Positions 51,689-64,000 of a stretch of 64,000 nt of DNA are shown here, piece after piece. Position numbers and translations under genes: made by a program. The notes below the pieces were generated by a model, which saw nothing but the letters and a program-made list of their open reading frames with translations, made no database searches and was not told where the DNA came from. The first letter of the stretch is position 1; every line of letters begins with the position of its first letter. The stretch is taken from positions 2,790,001 to 2,854,000 of the forward strand of contig CM031556.1 in assembly GCA_018466975.1 (NCBI GenBank). Direction: 5' to 3'. This DNA is from Sparassis latifolia. Lineage: Eukaryota; Basidiomycota; Agaricomycetes; Polyporales; Sparassidaceae.

Positions 51689-54235
51689 ATGATGACCCTT
51701 CGCTTGTCTGCGCTTCCAGCAGGGCTCAGACACTCGATCTTTGCTCGCGTAGGACTGTCCTCATCCCGACGTGTCTCCTCTTCGGCACGCACTTCCTCTT
51801 TGTCATATCAGTTCTTCACCCGCACTGCTGCACCCAGCCCATTTCTTGGACGCAAACTTCTCTGGCTGGTACCAATAGCGGGGGGAATCGCTCTCTATGC
51901 CGCCCCACAGCCGCGCTCTCGTCTTCCTAGCGTCTTCGCCTCGTCCACACTTATACCATGTCCTCCTTCTCCCCAGGTCCACACAAATATTATGTCTCCC
52001 GCAGAACCGGATAGATCAATATTGTCACGCATAATCTCCCTGCTGCATGACACCATCTGGGAGCCGCTCCTCACTACACGTAGATTCATTCATTTATTCT
52101 TCTTGTTCGCGCCTGTGCTACTCTCCACGCCTATGTTGCTCGTCGGACGGCCTGATTCAAGAATTGCTGGTGATAGATGGGGTGCTGTCTGGTGGTATGG
52201 TTTCCTGACGGCTCAGATGCAGCGTGCTGGTCCAACTTTCATCAAGGTTCGCTCATATTTCTTTCCACTTTATGGACTAGACTCTTGTGCGAGAATACGC
52301 GTGAGTGCAAGACGGATGGCACATGCACGCTTATCACTTCATGTCTGCTTTATTGTGAGACGGCGGTGGTGAATCTGCGTCAACCCATGACTAGGAGACA
52401 CTCACTGGTCACTCGATTGTATTCATTGCGTCACACCCCATGACTCACTGCCTGCTGTAAATAAGCTGATTTCTTTTATACAGCTGGCCCAGTGGGCGGC
52501 GTCAAGAGCCGATTTGTTCCCATCGCTATTATGCGACCGACTAGGAGCTCTACATTCACGCGGGAAAGCACACCTGCTGTCTCATACCAAGCATGTGATC
52601 GAAGACGTCTTTCAACGGCCCTTTGACGAGGTTTTCGAGGAATTTGATGAGACACCCATTGGAACTGGTGCCATTGCGCAGGTGAGCAGCATATACTCCA
52701 GTTTTGGGAGACATACCGAGCCAGGCCACAGGTCTACAGAGCTACGTTGAAGAAGGACCTTATCCCTCCATCTCACCTCACACCAAAACGGCACCACAGA
52801 CACGGTCTTCCTTCCGCTTTGATGCCCGAAGAACCGCCCTCCGCCCCAACAGCCGCAGTAGCCATCAAGGTCCTACATCCACACGTTGCGAAGCTCATTG
52901 CGCGCGACCTATCCATCATGTCATTCTTCGCCCACCTCTTTACCCTTTTTCCCGGCATGCAGTGGCTTTCATTACCAGAGGAAGTTGCAGTGTTCGGTGG
53001 GATGATGCGCGAGCAGCTCGATCTACGGCATGAAGCCGAGAACCTTGACATTTTTGGGCACAAGTTTGATGGGCGGAAGCTTCCCGTGACATTCCCTCGC
53101 CCGCTCAGAATGTGGAGCACGCAGGATCTCCTGGTGGAGGAGTTCCAGAATGCGTTGCCCATGGAGATCTTCCTCAAGAACGGAGGCGGGCCCTACAATG
53201 ACATTCTTGCTGAAGTTGGGCTTGACACATTCCTAGTAGGTGGTTCAGCGAGGCGCGTAAGACTCTGACATCTGACATAATGACGTAGAATATGCTGCTG
53301 CTGGACAATTTCGTCCATTCAGATTTGCACCCAGGAAACATCATGGTTAAGTTCTCTAAACCCGTTGCCGTCATCCCTCGCACTTTGGATTCTATCTTCG
53401 GCCAATCAATCTCCACTGATCCCGCAGGTACTCCACCCCCTGGTTCGACCGAGTCTGCATCTGATACCGTGGTCTCGCATCTGCGTACACTGGCGAACGA
53501 CCCACCTGCCTGGCGCGCATCGCTCGAGTCTCTGTACAACGATGGATATGCGCCTGAGATTGTCTTCGTCGACGCCGGGCTTGTGACGAGCCTGAACGAG
53601 TTGAACCGCGAGAACTTCCTAGATCTCTTCCGTGCGGTTGCCGAATTCGACGGGTATCGCGCGGGGATGCTCATGGTCGAGCGCTGCCGCACGCCTGAGC
53701 TCGCGATCGACACTGAGACGTTCGCTCTCCGCATGCAGCACATCGTGCTGAACGTCAAGCGCAAAACGTTCTCGCTCGGGCAGATCAAGATCTCAGACAT
53801 CCTTACCGATGTGCTCAAAGTCGTCCGACAGCACCATGTCAAGATGGAGGCCGACTTTGTGAACACAGTCATCTCGATTCTGCTACTTGAGGGTATCGGG
53901 CGCCGGTTGGATCCCAATCTTGATCTGTTCAAAAGCGCCCTCCGATTTTGAGGCAGCTGGGCAGGCAGATGTCTACACAGGAGAATATGTCGCAGCTTCC
54001 TTCCGGCAATGTTGGAGTTTTCTTAAAGGCAAGTTCCTTCTGGTTCGAAACACTACGGTCGTGTTGACTTCTCAATCAGGTATGGGTCTGGATGGAGGCG
54101 CGTGAGTTTGCCTCCGCTGCGTTCGTGGATGCGGACGAGATGGTTAAATATGATTGGTGCGCTTATTCATTGATCGCATCTGCAGTGTTGTTTGAACTGA
54201 CATGTTTGCACCCTAGGCTCGCACCTAGTATATAG
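51689..54235 (+). CDS. CQD1: Mitochondrial ABC1/ADCK-family atypical kinase (YPL109C-like), one apparent frameshift
   Basis: UbiB-type protein of the mitochondrial inner membrane; the yeast counterpart affects coenzyme Q distribution. Exons 51689-52246, 52484-52681, 52732-53235, 53289-54028, 54080-54156 and 54217-54235. The N-terminus is Ser/Arg-rich (mitochondrial), with membrane segments LLWLVPIAGGIALYAA and FIHLFFLFAPVLLSTPMLLV. Kinase-like motifs: FIKLAQWAASRADLFP (the KxGQ-like region), GTGAIAQVYRATLK, AVAIKVLHP, LVEEF, NFVHSDLHPGNIMV and VFVDAGLV. After KSAL the frame needs one more base (near 53937, in a C-run) to continue PILRQLGRQMSTQE; as written it stops at 53949-53951. With that base the length is 698 aa. 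The intron 54029-54079 begins GC instead of GT. This gene is a known A-locus neighbour. Confidence 0.88.
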
Positions 54236-54505
54236 CTGTCTTCATACAACGGCTGACCCGTTAGACATCCGCGTATACACATTGTACAACCGCGCAGTTC
54301 GTACTTCTGGCGTCGTACGCCTCATTGTCTCGCAGTCTATGATCCTCCAGCATGATCCGAATTCCTTGACAGCTGCTGGAGAAGGTTTCTTCTCCCCATC
54401 CAAGGCATTCACCGCAGAACCTAGACATAGATGAAACGGATGTTAATTCTGCATCAAACCTAGTTCTATCGCCTTAATCTGTAATGCCTTTGATTGCGGA
54501 CTGGA

Positions 54506-56566
54506 TCAGGTGCCTCGATGGGATATCTTAGAGAAGGTGCGCACCAGCTGCTTTGACAAGAACCGTGATGCATCAAATCCCCCCGCACCGTACCACAGCT
54601 GGCAAAGGTCGTGTTCGCTCAGGAAGGGCATAAAGATGAAGTCTAGACTTACTCCAGGATATCCGGACGAACGATAAGACCCTCTTATCTCATACTCTTC
54701 GTCCAGACCCCACAGTTCGCTGGTCTGACCGATGACGTTGTCTCCAAAAATTGCCTTGAGGCTTTCTCGAGGGTCCACATAACCAGTGCTGCGATTCGGG
54801 CCGGGGGGTTGAGTGAGTAAAGGTAGGTGGTAAGCCTGGCTGGAGACGTACGCCCAGATGATCACATCCGCGTCAAGCTCGGTGTCATCGGTGAAGCCCA
54901 GCCCATTTTCCGTGAACCGCTTGGGTTCGACACCCTGCTTGACTTTCACCTGACCGGATTCAATTAATTCAGCGCATCCTACATCAACCCCTGTATAGAA
55001 TGATCAGGTAAGTGCGAGAACAAAGGTGCACAAAAGGGACAGTATTCACAATAACCTAATAATATGAGTGAGCCACAGATTTCAGCGCGCAGACTCAGGA
55101 AGTCGTACCTCCAAGTCGTTCGAAAATGAGAAGGTTCTGGCCTCCCCCGTCTCTTCCCATATTCAGCTTCAAGCCACCCTTCCTTAGTTTGTCGTGCAAT
55201 GGCTTCTCCCTCGCCCATGCCTGATCCTGGTTTGCGATCGCAACTTTCTTCTGCAAGCCGAACGGTAAGGAAAAACATCTGAAATCGCAGATTTCGGCCG
55301 GCATGCCATCCGGATATAATGTTGCGAACTGCGCTGCAATATTCTTCGACGAGACTACACAGGTCGAAGAGCGTTGAACCATCGTCACCGAACTGGCGCC
55401 GTGGAAGGACAGGTCCTGGCACATATCTGCTGCTGTGTTTCCGGCACCGACCACGATTACTCGTTTCCCTGTGAACGGCTTCCCACCCTTGTATGCGCTT
55501 GCGTGCAGGACTTCTCCGTGGAACAGGTCTCTGTCGGAAATTTCAGGAATCCTAGGTGCGCCTAGAGTTCCGATCGCGACAACGATGTGCGCTGGATGCA
55601 GCTCGACCTCGGACCCATCCCTGTCGACCACTAGGTTCCATCTCTTGGTACTGGTGTCATACGCCGCCCTCGGAAGAACAGTTGAATTTGTCCAAACTAC
55701 CAGATCCTGAGATTCGGCATACTGCTGCATCCAGTCTGCCAGTTTACCGCGTGGTGTATAGCTTGGCCAGTTACGGGGATAAGACTGGTAGAGGACTGTC
55801 AGACAACGGGGAAGATCAATAGAGGGCGCACAGACAACCAAAATTGACATACGTGCGTGGTGATTACGAGGTGTGTGCAAAGTAAGGGTCGGATACCGCA
55901 TTCTCCACTGATCTCCGACGGCACCGTTCTTTTCGACAACTATAGATGGAATATTCATTTGCTTGAAACGAGCCGCAATATTTAGTCCGCTCTGTCCTCC
56001 TCCAACTATGACCTGACGTTAAAATCTGACGATGGAAAATGTCCGGTAGCCTTACTTATGATGACATGAGGATCGTTCTCAATCTTCGCTCGTCGTTCCA
56101 GGCGTAGTTCTTCCCAGGATAGTGTGTGTCCACCATAGACGCCGCTCTCGGGACCGGACTCCTCATGGCCCTTGATATCCTCAAGCATCAAACACACAGC
56201 AACAGCCTTCCATTCTGGTTCCTCCGTACTCTCATCTGTGAGAAGGTGTGCATACCCGTGTCCGCGACCAATCGCAGTCTCGAAAGAAAACCCGAAAGCG
56301 ATACCAAAAGGCGTGTCCTGCGGTCGTAAGCCGGGTTGATCATCCAGCTTAAAGTTTGTGAGGCACGCAGCAGGAAGTTTATTGGAGAGGTAAGACGCTA
56401 TCATGTCGTGCCCTTCCAAAGAACGAGTGTCCCAGGTGAAGGTGAGAGCATCCCGAAGCCATCCATTGGGCAGGATTGTCAACAAGAGCCTACTCACGTC
56501 ACCTGAGGATGCTGCACCGTCAAACTTGGTGAGCCATTTACTTGCTATGGTGTCTACGTCAAGCAT
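54506..56566 (-). CDS. FAD/NAD(P)H-dependent flavin monooxygenase-like protein
   Basis: Class B flavin monooxygenase fold; the substrate is unknown. The start is taken at the ATG of MLDVDTIASKWLTKFDGAAS, where family similarity begins; an in-frame ATG at 56725 would add 53 residues. The N-terminal third (LPNGWLRDALTFTWDTRSLE) resembles the SnoaL-like region of basidiomycete members. FAD site VIVGGGQSGLN lies after an intron (56013-56065); FMO motif FHGEVLHASAY near 55520; NADPH site VIVVGAGNTAADM near 55445; and ATGY rebuilt across intron 54789-54851. Between LERLGG and VDVGCAEL two introns (55056-55108 and 54991-55049) enclose a predicted 6-nt micro-exon (55050-55055) that restores GGYWVDVG. 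It is downstream of and convergent with the ABC1 kinase gene. Confidence 0.85.
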
Positions 56567-57595
56567 GGTGTCCGTGAGGAAAGTCAAAGTGTTCGAAGGG
56601 TAGAAATAATCTTCAGCAGATCTCCTGAGATATAAAGCACGGCTGATCATTCCCGGAATCAAACCTTTCGTGCCTAATAAGGCAGTTGCACCTCCCTTGC
56701 AATAGAAACGCAAAAAATAGGGCATTTTGATTTTGGCACCATTTTTGTCCCATATAAGGAGTTGTCAGGCGCCGTTGCAAGGTACATTATTTTTCGGACA
56801 TAATATCCAGAAAGCCAAAGATCCTGAATTTTGCATACTTCTTATCACAAATTTTGAGCGCTATCGACCATGTGTGCACATACGCCTGGAGTGGAATCAG
56901 TACTTCGCAAAACTCGTTGGTTTTACCACTCCTTGAGACAGTATGACATCTCATCAATTCTTGCCTGATTTGGGTTGATTTGGGTGACAAATTTGATTTT
57001 GGGACGTGACACCTGTCTCAGCCCGTCTCAAGGATGCACCAAAGTGCATTTATATCCTCCTATCACTTGGGATTCCCTTGAAGTGAACTAAGACATCAAG
57101 ATGCATGTTAATCAATATATTTGAGGGGGTTTTTGGATTTTTGTACCTCGACAGGAGCTCAAGATCTTGCCCAAGAATTTGGACTTTGAGCCATTTTCAC
57201 GTCTTTCCGGCTCTCAGAAACCATCCAGGCATAGCTAGCCTCCAATATTTCCGTAGGGGTAGCTCACATAGTACTACTACATGTACAAAGAAACTCCGAG
57301 GCAAAATGTGGAAAAGTGAGTGAGAAAAAGCCACGTGTCTCAAGGAGTGGCAGTGTCTCAAGGACCGGAGATGACTGTATTCTTTGTCGGTGGGAAGAAT
57401 ATGAACATAGTGTGTGACGACCTCATAGATGGCGGTCACCACGAGCATTTGCACGAATGACCGTTCAAGCCCTCGTTTTTGCAACACTGATGATCTCATT
57501 TCACAGCCCGAGGCGATACTGGTATACACATGAATATGCCAAACTGAAGAAGGGCCCAGGCGCACGGCATTGAACGACTTCCCGGCAGTATCTAT
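56567..57595. other. Spacer between monooxygenase and oxidoreductase genes
   Basis: Monooxygenase promoter or a possible 5' extension up to 56725, then about 850 bp without a supported gene. CTCAAGG/CCTTGAG-type words recur (TGTCTCAAGGA near 57336 and 57352). Confidence 0.4.
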
Positions 57596-59233
<1,638 letters not shown>

Positions 59234-59499
59234 TATTGTACCGATTGACGATCGGAATGTTGGGCTATGTCGCGATTGAATTTTTTCTGTGAGCCAGTTC
59301 GTGTAAGCACACTAGGCGAGGGAAATGGAAAAGGTTGACAACGTCGACGAGCGATGGTGAACATTCGAACTTTCAATACAGAGGATCCAGATCGATCGAA
59401 ACGGCTGATAGATCTTGTTACAAATCTCTCTGCCATCGAGTGGCGTCATCGCGACTGCCAGGCACCACTGCTGAACCGCTCACTCAACTTTCACTAGCC

Positions 59500-60645
59500 A
59501 TGCCAGCGCACGTGCACCAGGTCTTTGTACAGAGCATCCGGAAAGAAGAACCAGATGTCGCAATCAACTCGAGTGCCCACTCTCCACCCATCCAGTCGTC
59601 CTCTGGGAGAGGGTATATCGGGAAGATAGGCTCTTTGTCCGAGAAGGATCAGTATATCGGGGAGGCAGAGTCTCTGAAAGCAATTGATATCGCTGCTCCG
59701 GAGCTCGCCCCCCGACTAATAGCTTGTGGCGTGTTAGACGAGGAGACAGCAGAATCAGAAGGTGATATCGGGAAGCCCTTTTTTCTCTGTGAATACAGAG
59801 ACATGCGCTCGTTGTCTGATAGCGCCGCTGAAATCCTCGGAAAGAGATTGGCAACCGAGATGCACGCATACAAGAGTAAAAAAGGGTTTGGCTTCCACGT
59901 CCCAACGTACTGCGGTAGAACAAGACAAGAGAATGGTTGGTATGATTCGTGGGAGCAGTGCTATGACGCTCTCATTGGCAGTTTGCTGTCCACGCTTAAA
60001 AAGAGGGGGGGTTACGAGAGCTTATGTGAAATAGGCGACCAAGTTCGCAACCGGTGAGTTTTCTGGTTACACAATGTGGTGATGATACTCAGCAAAGACG
60101 TCCGTAGAGTGATTCCTGCCCTGCTGAGGCCCCTTGTCATTCAGCCGGTTCTTCTCCACGGAGACCTATGGGTACGTCCTTATATATATAGTCGCATACA
60201 GTCCACAACGCACCTGTTACAGAGTGGGAATACTGGGACGGATAGAAAAACAGGCAAACCCGTGATATACGACCCTTCTTGCTATTTTGGCCACAGTGAG
60301 GCAGAGTCAGTACTACTCAATACTATTCCAACGAGAGACTGATCGTACTTGGATGATATCGCACAGCCTGGCTATTGCTCGTATTTTCGGGGGATTCCCA
60401 AGATCCTTCTTCCAGACATATCATCAGTATCTTCCGAAGTCGAAGCCCGAAGATCAATATGAGTTGAGGGGTGATCTCTATGAGCTATACCATTACCTGA
60501 ACCATACGGCTCTCTTCGGTGTAGGTTAACTTTGCCTCTGGTTGAGATCTTCGTGTAGCTGACGGGCTGGCGTCAGGGTTCTTATGCAGGAAGTGCAAGA
60601 CAAAAGATGGACCGTCTTCTTCGAGCTTTTCCGGAAGAAAAATAA
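59500..60645 (+). CDS. Fructosamine/ketosamine-3-kinase family protein
   Basis: Repairs glycated amines by phosphorylating the sugar O3. Exons 59500-60053, 60093-60171, 60223-60305, 60367-60520 and 60577-60645 join exactly in frame to 312 residues, the usual family size. The start is the ATG of MPAHVHQVFVQSIRKE; the frame from 59335 begins with TTG. Motifs: YIGKIGSLSEKDQYIGEAES (ATP-binding Lys and Glu), APELAPRLIACG, FFLCEYRDM, QPVLLHGDLWSGN (catalytic HGD, split by an intron after W), VIYDPSCYFGHSEADLAIAR (metal-binding D) and FFQTYHQYLP. The HxDxxxxN and DP motifs are complete, so the enzyme should be active. Confidence 0.9.
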
Positions 60646-60946
60646 GCAGTTGCAAGGGGTGGATATTTCATTGGCAGTCAAAATGATGTACCGCAGTTGT
60701 ATTATAGAATGCTTCTACGACAGTTTCAACGAGTAAATAAACAGTGAGTGATCTTGCTAGAGACTCGGATATGTTAAGCGCCGTGTTGGAGGCTGTTGCA
60801 CAACACGAACAAACAAACACTCAAATGTGGCCGTTGGTCAGCGAAGTCGAGCGCGTCGCTCTTGCTTGCCACCATCCCTTTGTACTGCTGCCGTGAACTA
60901 CTACTGCTTGTCGGAGTACTTGATTGGACTCTAGACATCATCCAGT

Positions 60947-63900
60947 ATGAGCCAAGGTATGTTCATTTTTCTTCCGGTCACCTAAGCTTTTCACAGCGTT
61001 TGGCTAGCTACAGACCTCGAAGCATCGCGCAGCTATGATGAAACTGGGTATGGTATGGATGAAGACGAAGAGGAGTACGAGGAAATTACACAGGAGGATT
61101 GTTGGACGGTCATCTCGAGCTTCTTCGAGCAGAAGGGTCTCGTCCGGCAGCAACTGGACTCCTTTGACGAGTTCGTGCAGAATACAATGCAGGAGCTTGT
61201 AGACGAGAATGCGGACCTCATTCTTGACCAGGCAGACCAACATACCGGGCATGATGCAGACGTTACGCGCCGCTACGAGATACAATTTGGTCAAATTTAC
61301 CTGTCGAGACCGACCATAACGGAAGCAGATGGCTCAGTCGTGCCAGTGTTCCCGCAGGAGGCTCGACTCAGGAATTTAACTTATTCTGCGCCACTATATA
61401 TCGAGATGAAGAAGAGAGTTTTGGTTGGCAGAGAAGACCCGGAAAGTGCGACAGGGGAGGTAATTTGGGAGCAAGAGCAGGAGGAGACATACGATGACAG
61501 CAGAAAGGTGTGGATCGGCAAGGCAAGCATCACGTTCTCCTTGGCCGGCACGCGTCTCAATGTTAGGTTAGGTGCCAATCATGCTCCGGTCGACATATTG
61601 CATCCTGCATAAATTGAAGGATGAGGACCTGTATGATCTCAACGAATGCCCGTACGACTCGGGCGGCTACTTTATCATAAATGGCTCAGAAAAAGTGCTC
61701 ATTGCACAGGAACGCATGGCCACGAATCATGTCTACGTATTCGCGAAGGCGCAGCCATCGCCCATCAGCTTCCTCGCCGAGATACGCAGCGCGGTCGAGA
61801 AAGGTGGCAAGACAATCAGTCAGTTCCAAGTGAAGCTGTACCACCGTAATCAGGAGCGTTCGGTATGCATTTACCACCCTTATTTGGTGCACCTTACTGA
61901 GACCTGCTTGTAGTTGGGGAACGTTATGAAGGCCAGTATACCATACATTAAGGTCGACATTCCTATCTGGGTAGTCTTCCGCGCTCTGGGCGTTATATCG
62001 GATCGCGACATCCTTGAACATATATGCTACGATATGCAAGATGCGCAGATGCTTGAGATGCTCAAGCCTTGTATTGACGACGGCTTCGTGATCCAAGATC
62101 GCGAGGTTTGTTCAATGACTTTGCATGATTCCTTCCGCATTGACATCCCATGCAGGTTGCATTGGACTTCATCGGAAACCGTGGAACAACCACCGGTCTT
62201 AATCGAGAGCGCCGCTTGCGATACGCGCAGGAGATTCTCCAGAAAGAGATGCTACCGCACATCTCGATGGCGGAAGGTTCGGAGTCGAAGAAGGCTTACT
62301 TCTTCGGATACATGATCCACCGGCTCCTCCTCGCTGCTCTAGAGAGGCGTGACCTTGATGACCGTGACCATTTCGGCAAGAAGAGACTGGATCTAGCTGG
62401 GCCATTATTGGCGAATTTGTTCCGCATGCTGTTCCGCAAGTTGACAAAGGACGTCTATCGATACTTACAGAAGGTTTGCTAATGACTCGTGCATTCCTTC
62501 TGCATCAACTCACTTTTTTTTCCAGTGTGTCGAGTCCCACAAAGAGTTCAACTTAAATCTTGCCGTCAAGTCCAATACGATCACCAATGGTCTTAAATAC
62601 TCCCTTGCCACTGGTAACTGGGGTGATCAGAAGAAGTCGATGGCGTCGAAAGCCGGCGTGTCACAGGTGCTCAACAGATACACGTATGCATCGACTCTGT
62701 CGCACTTGCGACGTTGCAACACTCCATTGGGAAGAGAAGGCAAGATTGCCAAGCCCCGACAATTACACAACACGCACTGGGGTATGGTCTGTCCAGCCGA
62801 GACACCTGAAGGACAGGCATGTGGTCTTGTGAAGAATCTCTCTTTGATGGCGTGCATCTCTGTCGGATCGCTTTCAGCTCCCGTCATCGAGTTTTTGGAG
62901 GAGTGGGGTCTAGAGTCACTGGAAGAGAACGCACATTCAGCTACGCCGTGTACGAAGGTGTTTGTGAACGGCGTGTGGATGGGTGTTCACCGTGACCCTG
63001 CAAACCTGGTCAAGACAATCAAGAAACTCCGTAGGAAGGATGATATCAGTCCCGAAGTCTCCGTGGTTCGTGATATCAGGGAGCGAGAGTTACGTCTCTA
63101 CACTGATGCTGGCCGGGTTTGTCGGCCATTGTTCATCGTCGAGAACCAGCAGCTGCTTCTGACTAAGAAGCATATTGATTTGCTCAATCGCTCGGCGGAG
63201 GAAGAAAAAGCTCTCCCTGGCAGTGGATACAAGTGGGACAATCTGATCAAATCTGGGGTTATCGAGTTATTGGATGCTGAAGAAGAGGAGACGGTCATGA
63301 TCTGTATGACGCCTGAAGACCTCGACAACTCCAGGCTTCAGTCTAGCGGCGTCGATCCGCATGCGAATGACGAAGATTTCGATCCCGCTGCACGCCTCAA
63401 GGCCGTCACCAACGCCCATACTTGGACGCATTGCGAAATCCATCCTAGTATGATATTGGGCGTGTGTGCAAGCATCATTCCATTCCCCGATCATAATCAG
63501 GTAGGTACGCTGAATTTGTGGACCGACTAACGCGTTAACAAGCACACAGTCTCCGCGTAACACTTACCAATCTGCCATGGGTAAACAAGCTATGGGTATC
63601 TACTTGACCAACTTCCTGGTCAGAATGGACACCATGGCGAACATCCTCTACTATCCTCAGAAGCCTCTCGCGACCACTCGTTCGATGGAGTACTTGCGAT
63701 TCCGCGAGCTTCCTGCCGGACAGAACGCGATTGTTGCAATTCTGTGCTACAGTGGCTATAACCAGGAAGATTCCGTCATCATGAATCAGAGTTCCATCGA
63801 CCGCGGTCTTTTCCGAAGCATGTACTACCGCAGTTACATGGACTTGGAGAAGAAGAGCGGCGTGCAACAATTGGAGGAGTTCGAGAAGCCGACTAGGGAC

Positions 63901-64000
63901 ACTACTCTCCGCATGAAGCATGGCACTTATGACAAGTTGGAGGATGATGGTCTAATTGCTCCTGGTACCGGCGTCAACGGCGAAGATATCATCATCGGCA
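60947..64000 (+). CDS. RPB2: RNA polymerase II second-largest subunit (5' two thirds, runs off the window)
   Basis: The start codon is in a 10-nt first exon (60947-60956, MSQ), followed by an intron to 61007 and [20 protein letters not shown]. Further introns: 61523-61571 (GC-AG), about 61864-61913, 62107-62154, 62476-62524 and 63500-63549. Diagnostic blocks: [166 protein letters not shown] and [14 protein letters not shown]. It is the catalytic-core partner of RPB1 in the nucleus. RPB2 is a recurrent A-locus neighbour and a standard phylogenetic marker, so it can place the species. Confidence 0.97.

Overview
The window is nuclear DNA from an agaricomycete (mushroom-forming basidiomycete). 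Genes carry many introns of 41-77 bp with GT..AG ends. The gene order is the classic neighbourhood of the homeodomain (A) mating-type locus: a mitochondrial intermediate peptidase (MIP) beside a divergent HD2/HD1 pair, with glycogenin, a YPL109C-like ABC1 kinase and RPB2 further out. Species cannot be named from the sequence.

Layout. 1-632: 3' end of an unidentified gene. 984-3485: MIP, with one apparent missing base. 3722-5074: a short terminal-inverted-repeat (TIR) element. 6139-8244 (minus) and 9024-11877 (plus): the HD2 and HD1 mating-type genes, sharing a 779-bp divergent promoter. HD1 has no recognisable homeodomain but holds a tandem array of exon+intron modules (about 200 bp each, all phase 2, all in frame) that each encode a basic, NLS-like segment. 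12196-13170: a 1-kb minisatellite. 13480-14130: a probable HD1 relic. 15112-16764: a multi-exon gene that may be the beta-flanking gene.

17-42 kb is a repeat-rich accessory zone. Three related F-box-like genes lie here or at its edge: a 5'-truncated copy (20440-21258), a copy broken by five different mobile elements (21271-35994), and an intact copy (43291-45252). The five insertions in the middle copy are an 8.4-kb KDZ transposon with 390-bp TIRs, a 1.9-kb TIR element with an HMG-box-like gene, a 1.5-kb gag-only Ty1/copia element primed by a half tRNA-iMet, a 215-bp MITE and a 647-bp TIR element. Four have recognisable target duplications. Just downstream is a 5.86-kb transposon whose protein joins an AT-hook, a Cys-rich domain, a DEDD 3'-5' exonuclease and a C-terminal GTNxxEG module. 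A 1.4-kb AT-rich element with about 400-bp TIRs lies at 19031-20436.

45.4-64 kb is dense conserved housekeeping sequence: a LEA-like protein, glycogenin, the ABC1-family mitochondrial kinase, a flavin monooxygenase, an old-yellow-enzyme-type oxidoreductase, a fructosamine-3-kinase and the 5' two thirds of RPB2.

Functionally, HD1 and HD2 would heterodimerise between compatible nuclei to switch on dikaryotic development. The other conserved genes are linked passengers of the mating-type region. Intron positions were read by eye from GT/GC..AG sites, frame continuity and conserved motifs, so individual junctions are predictions.
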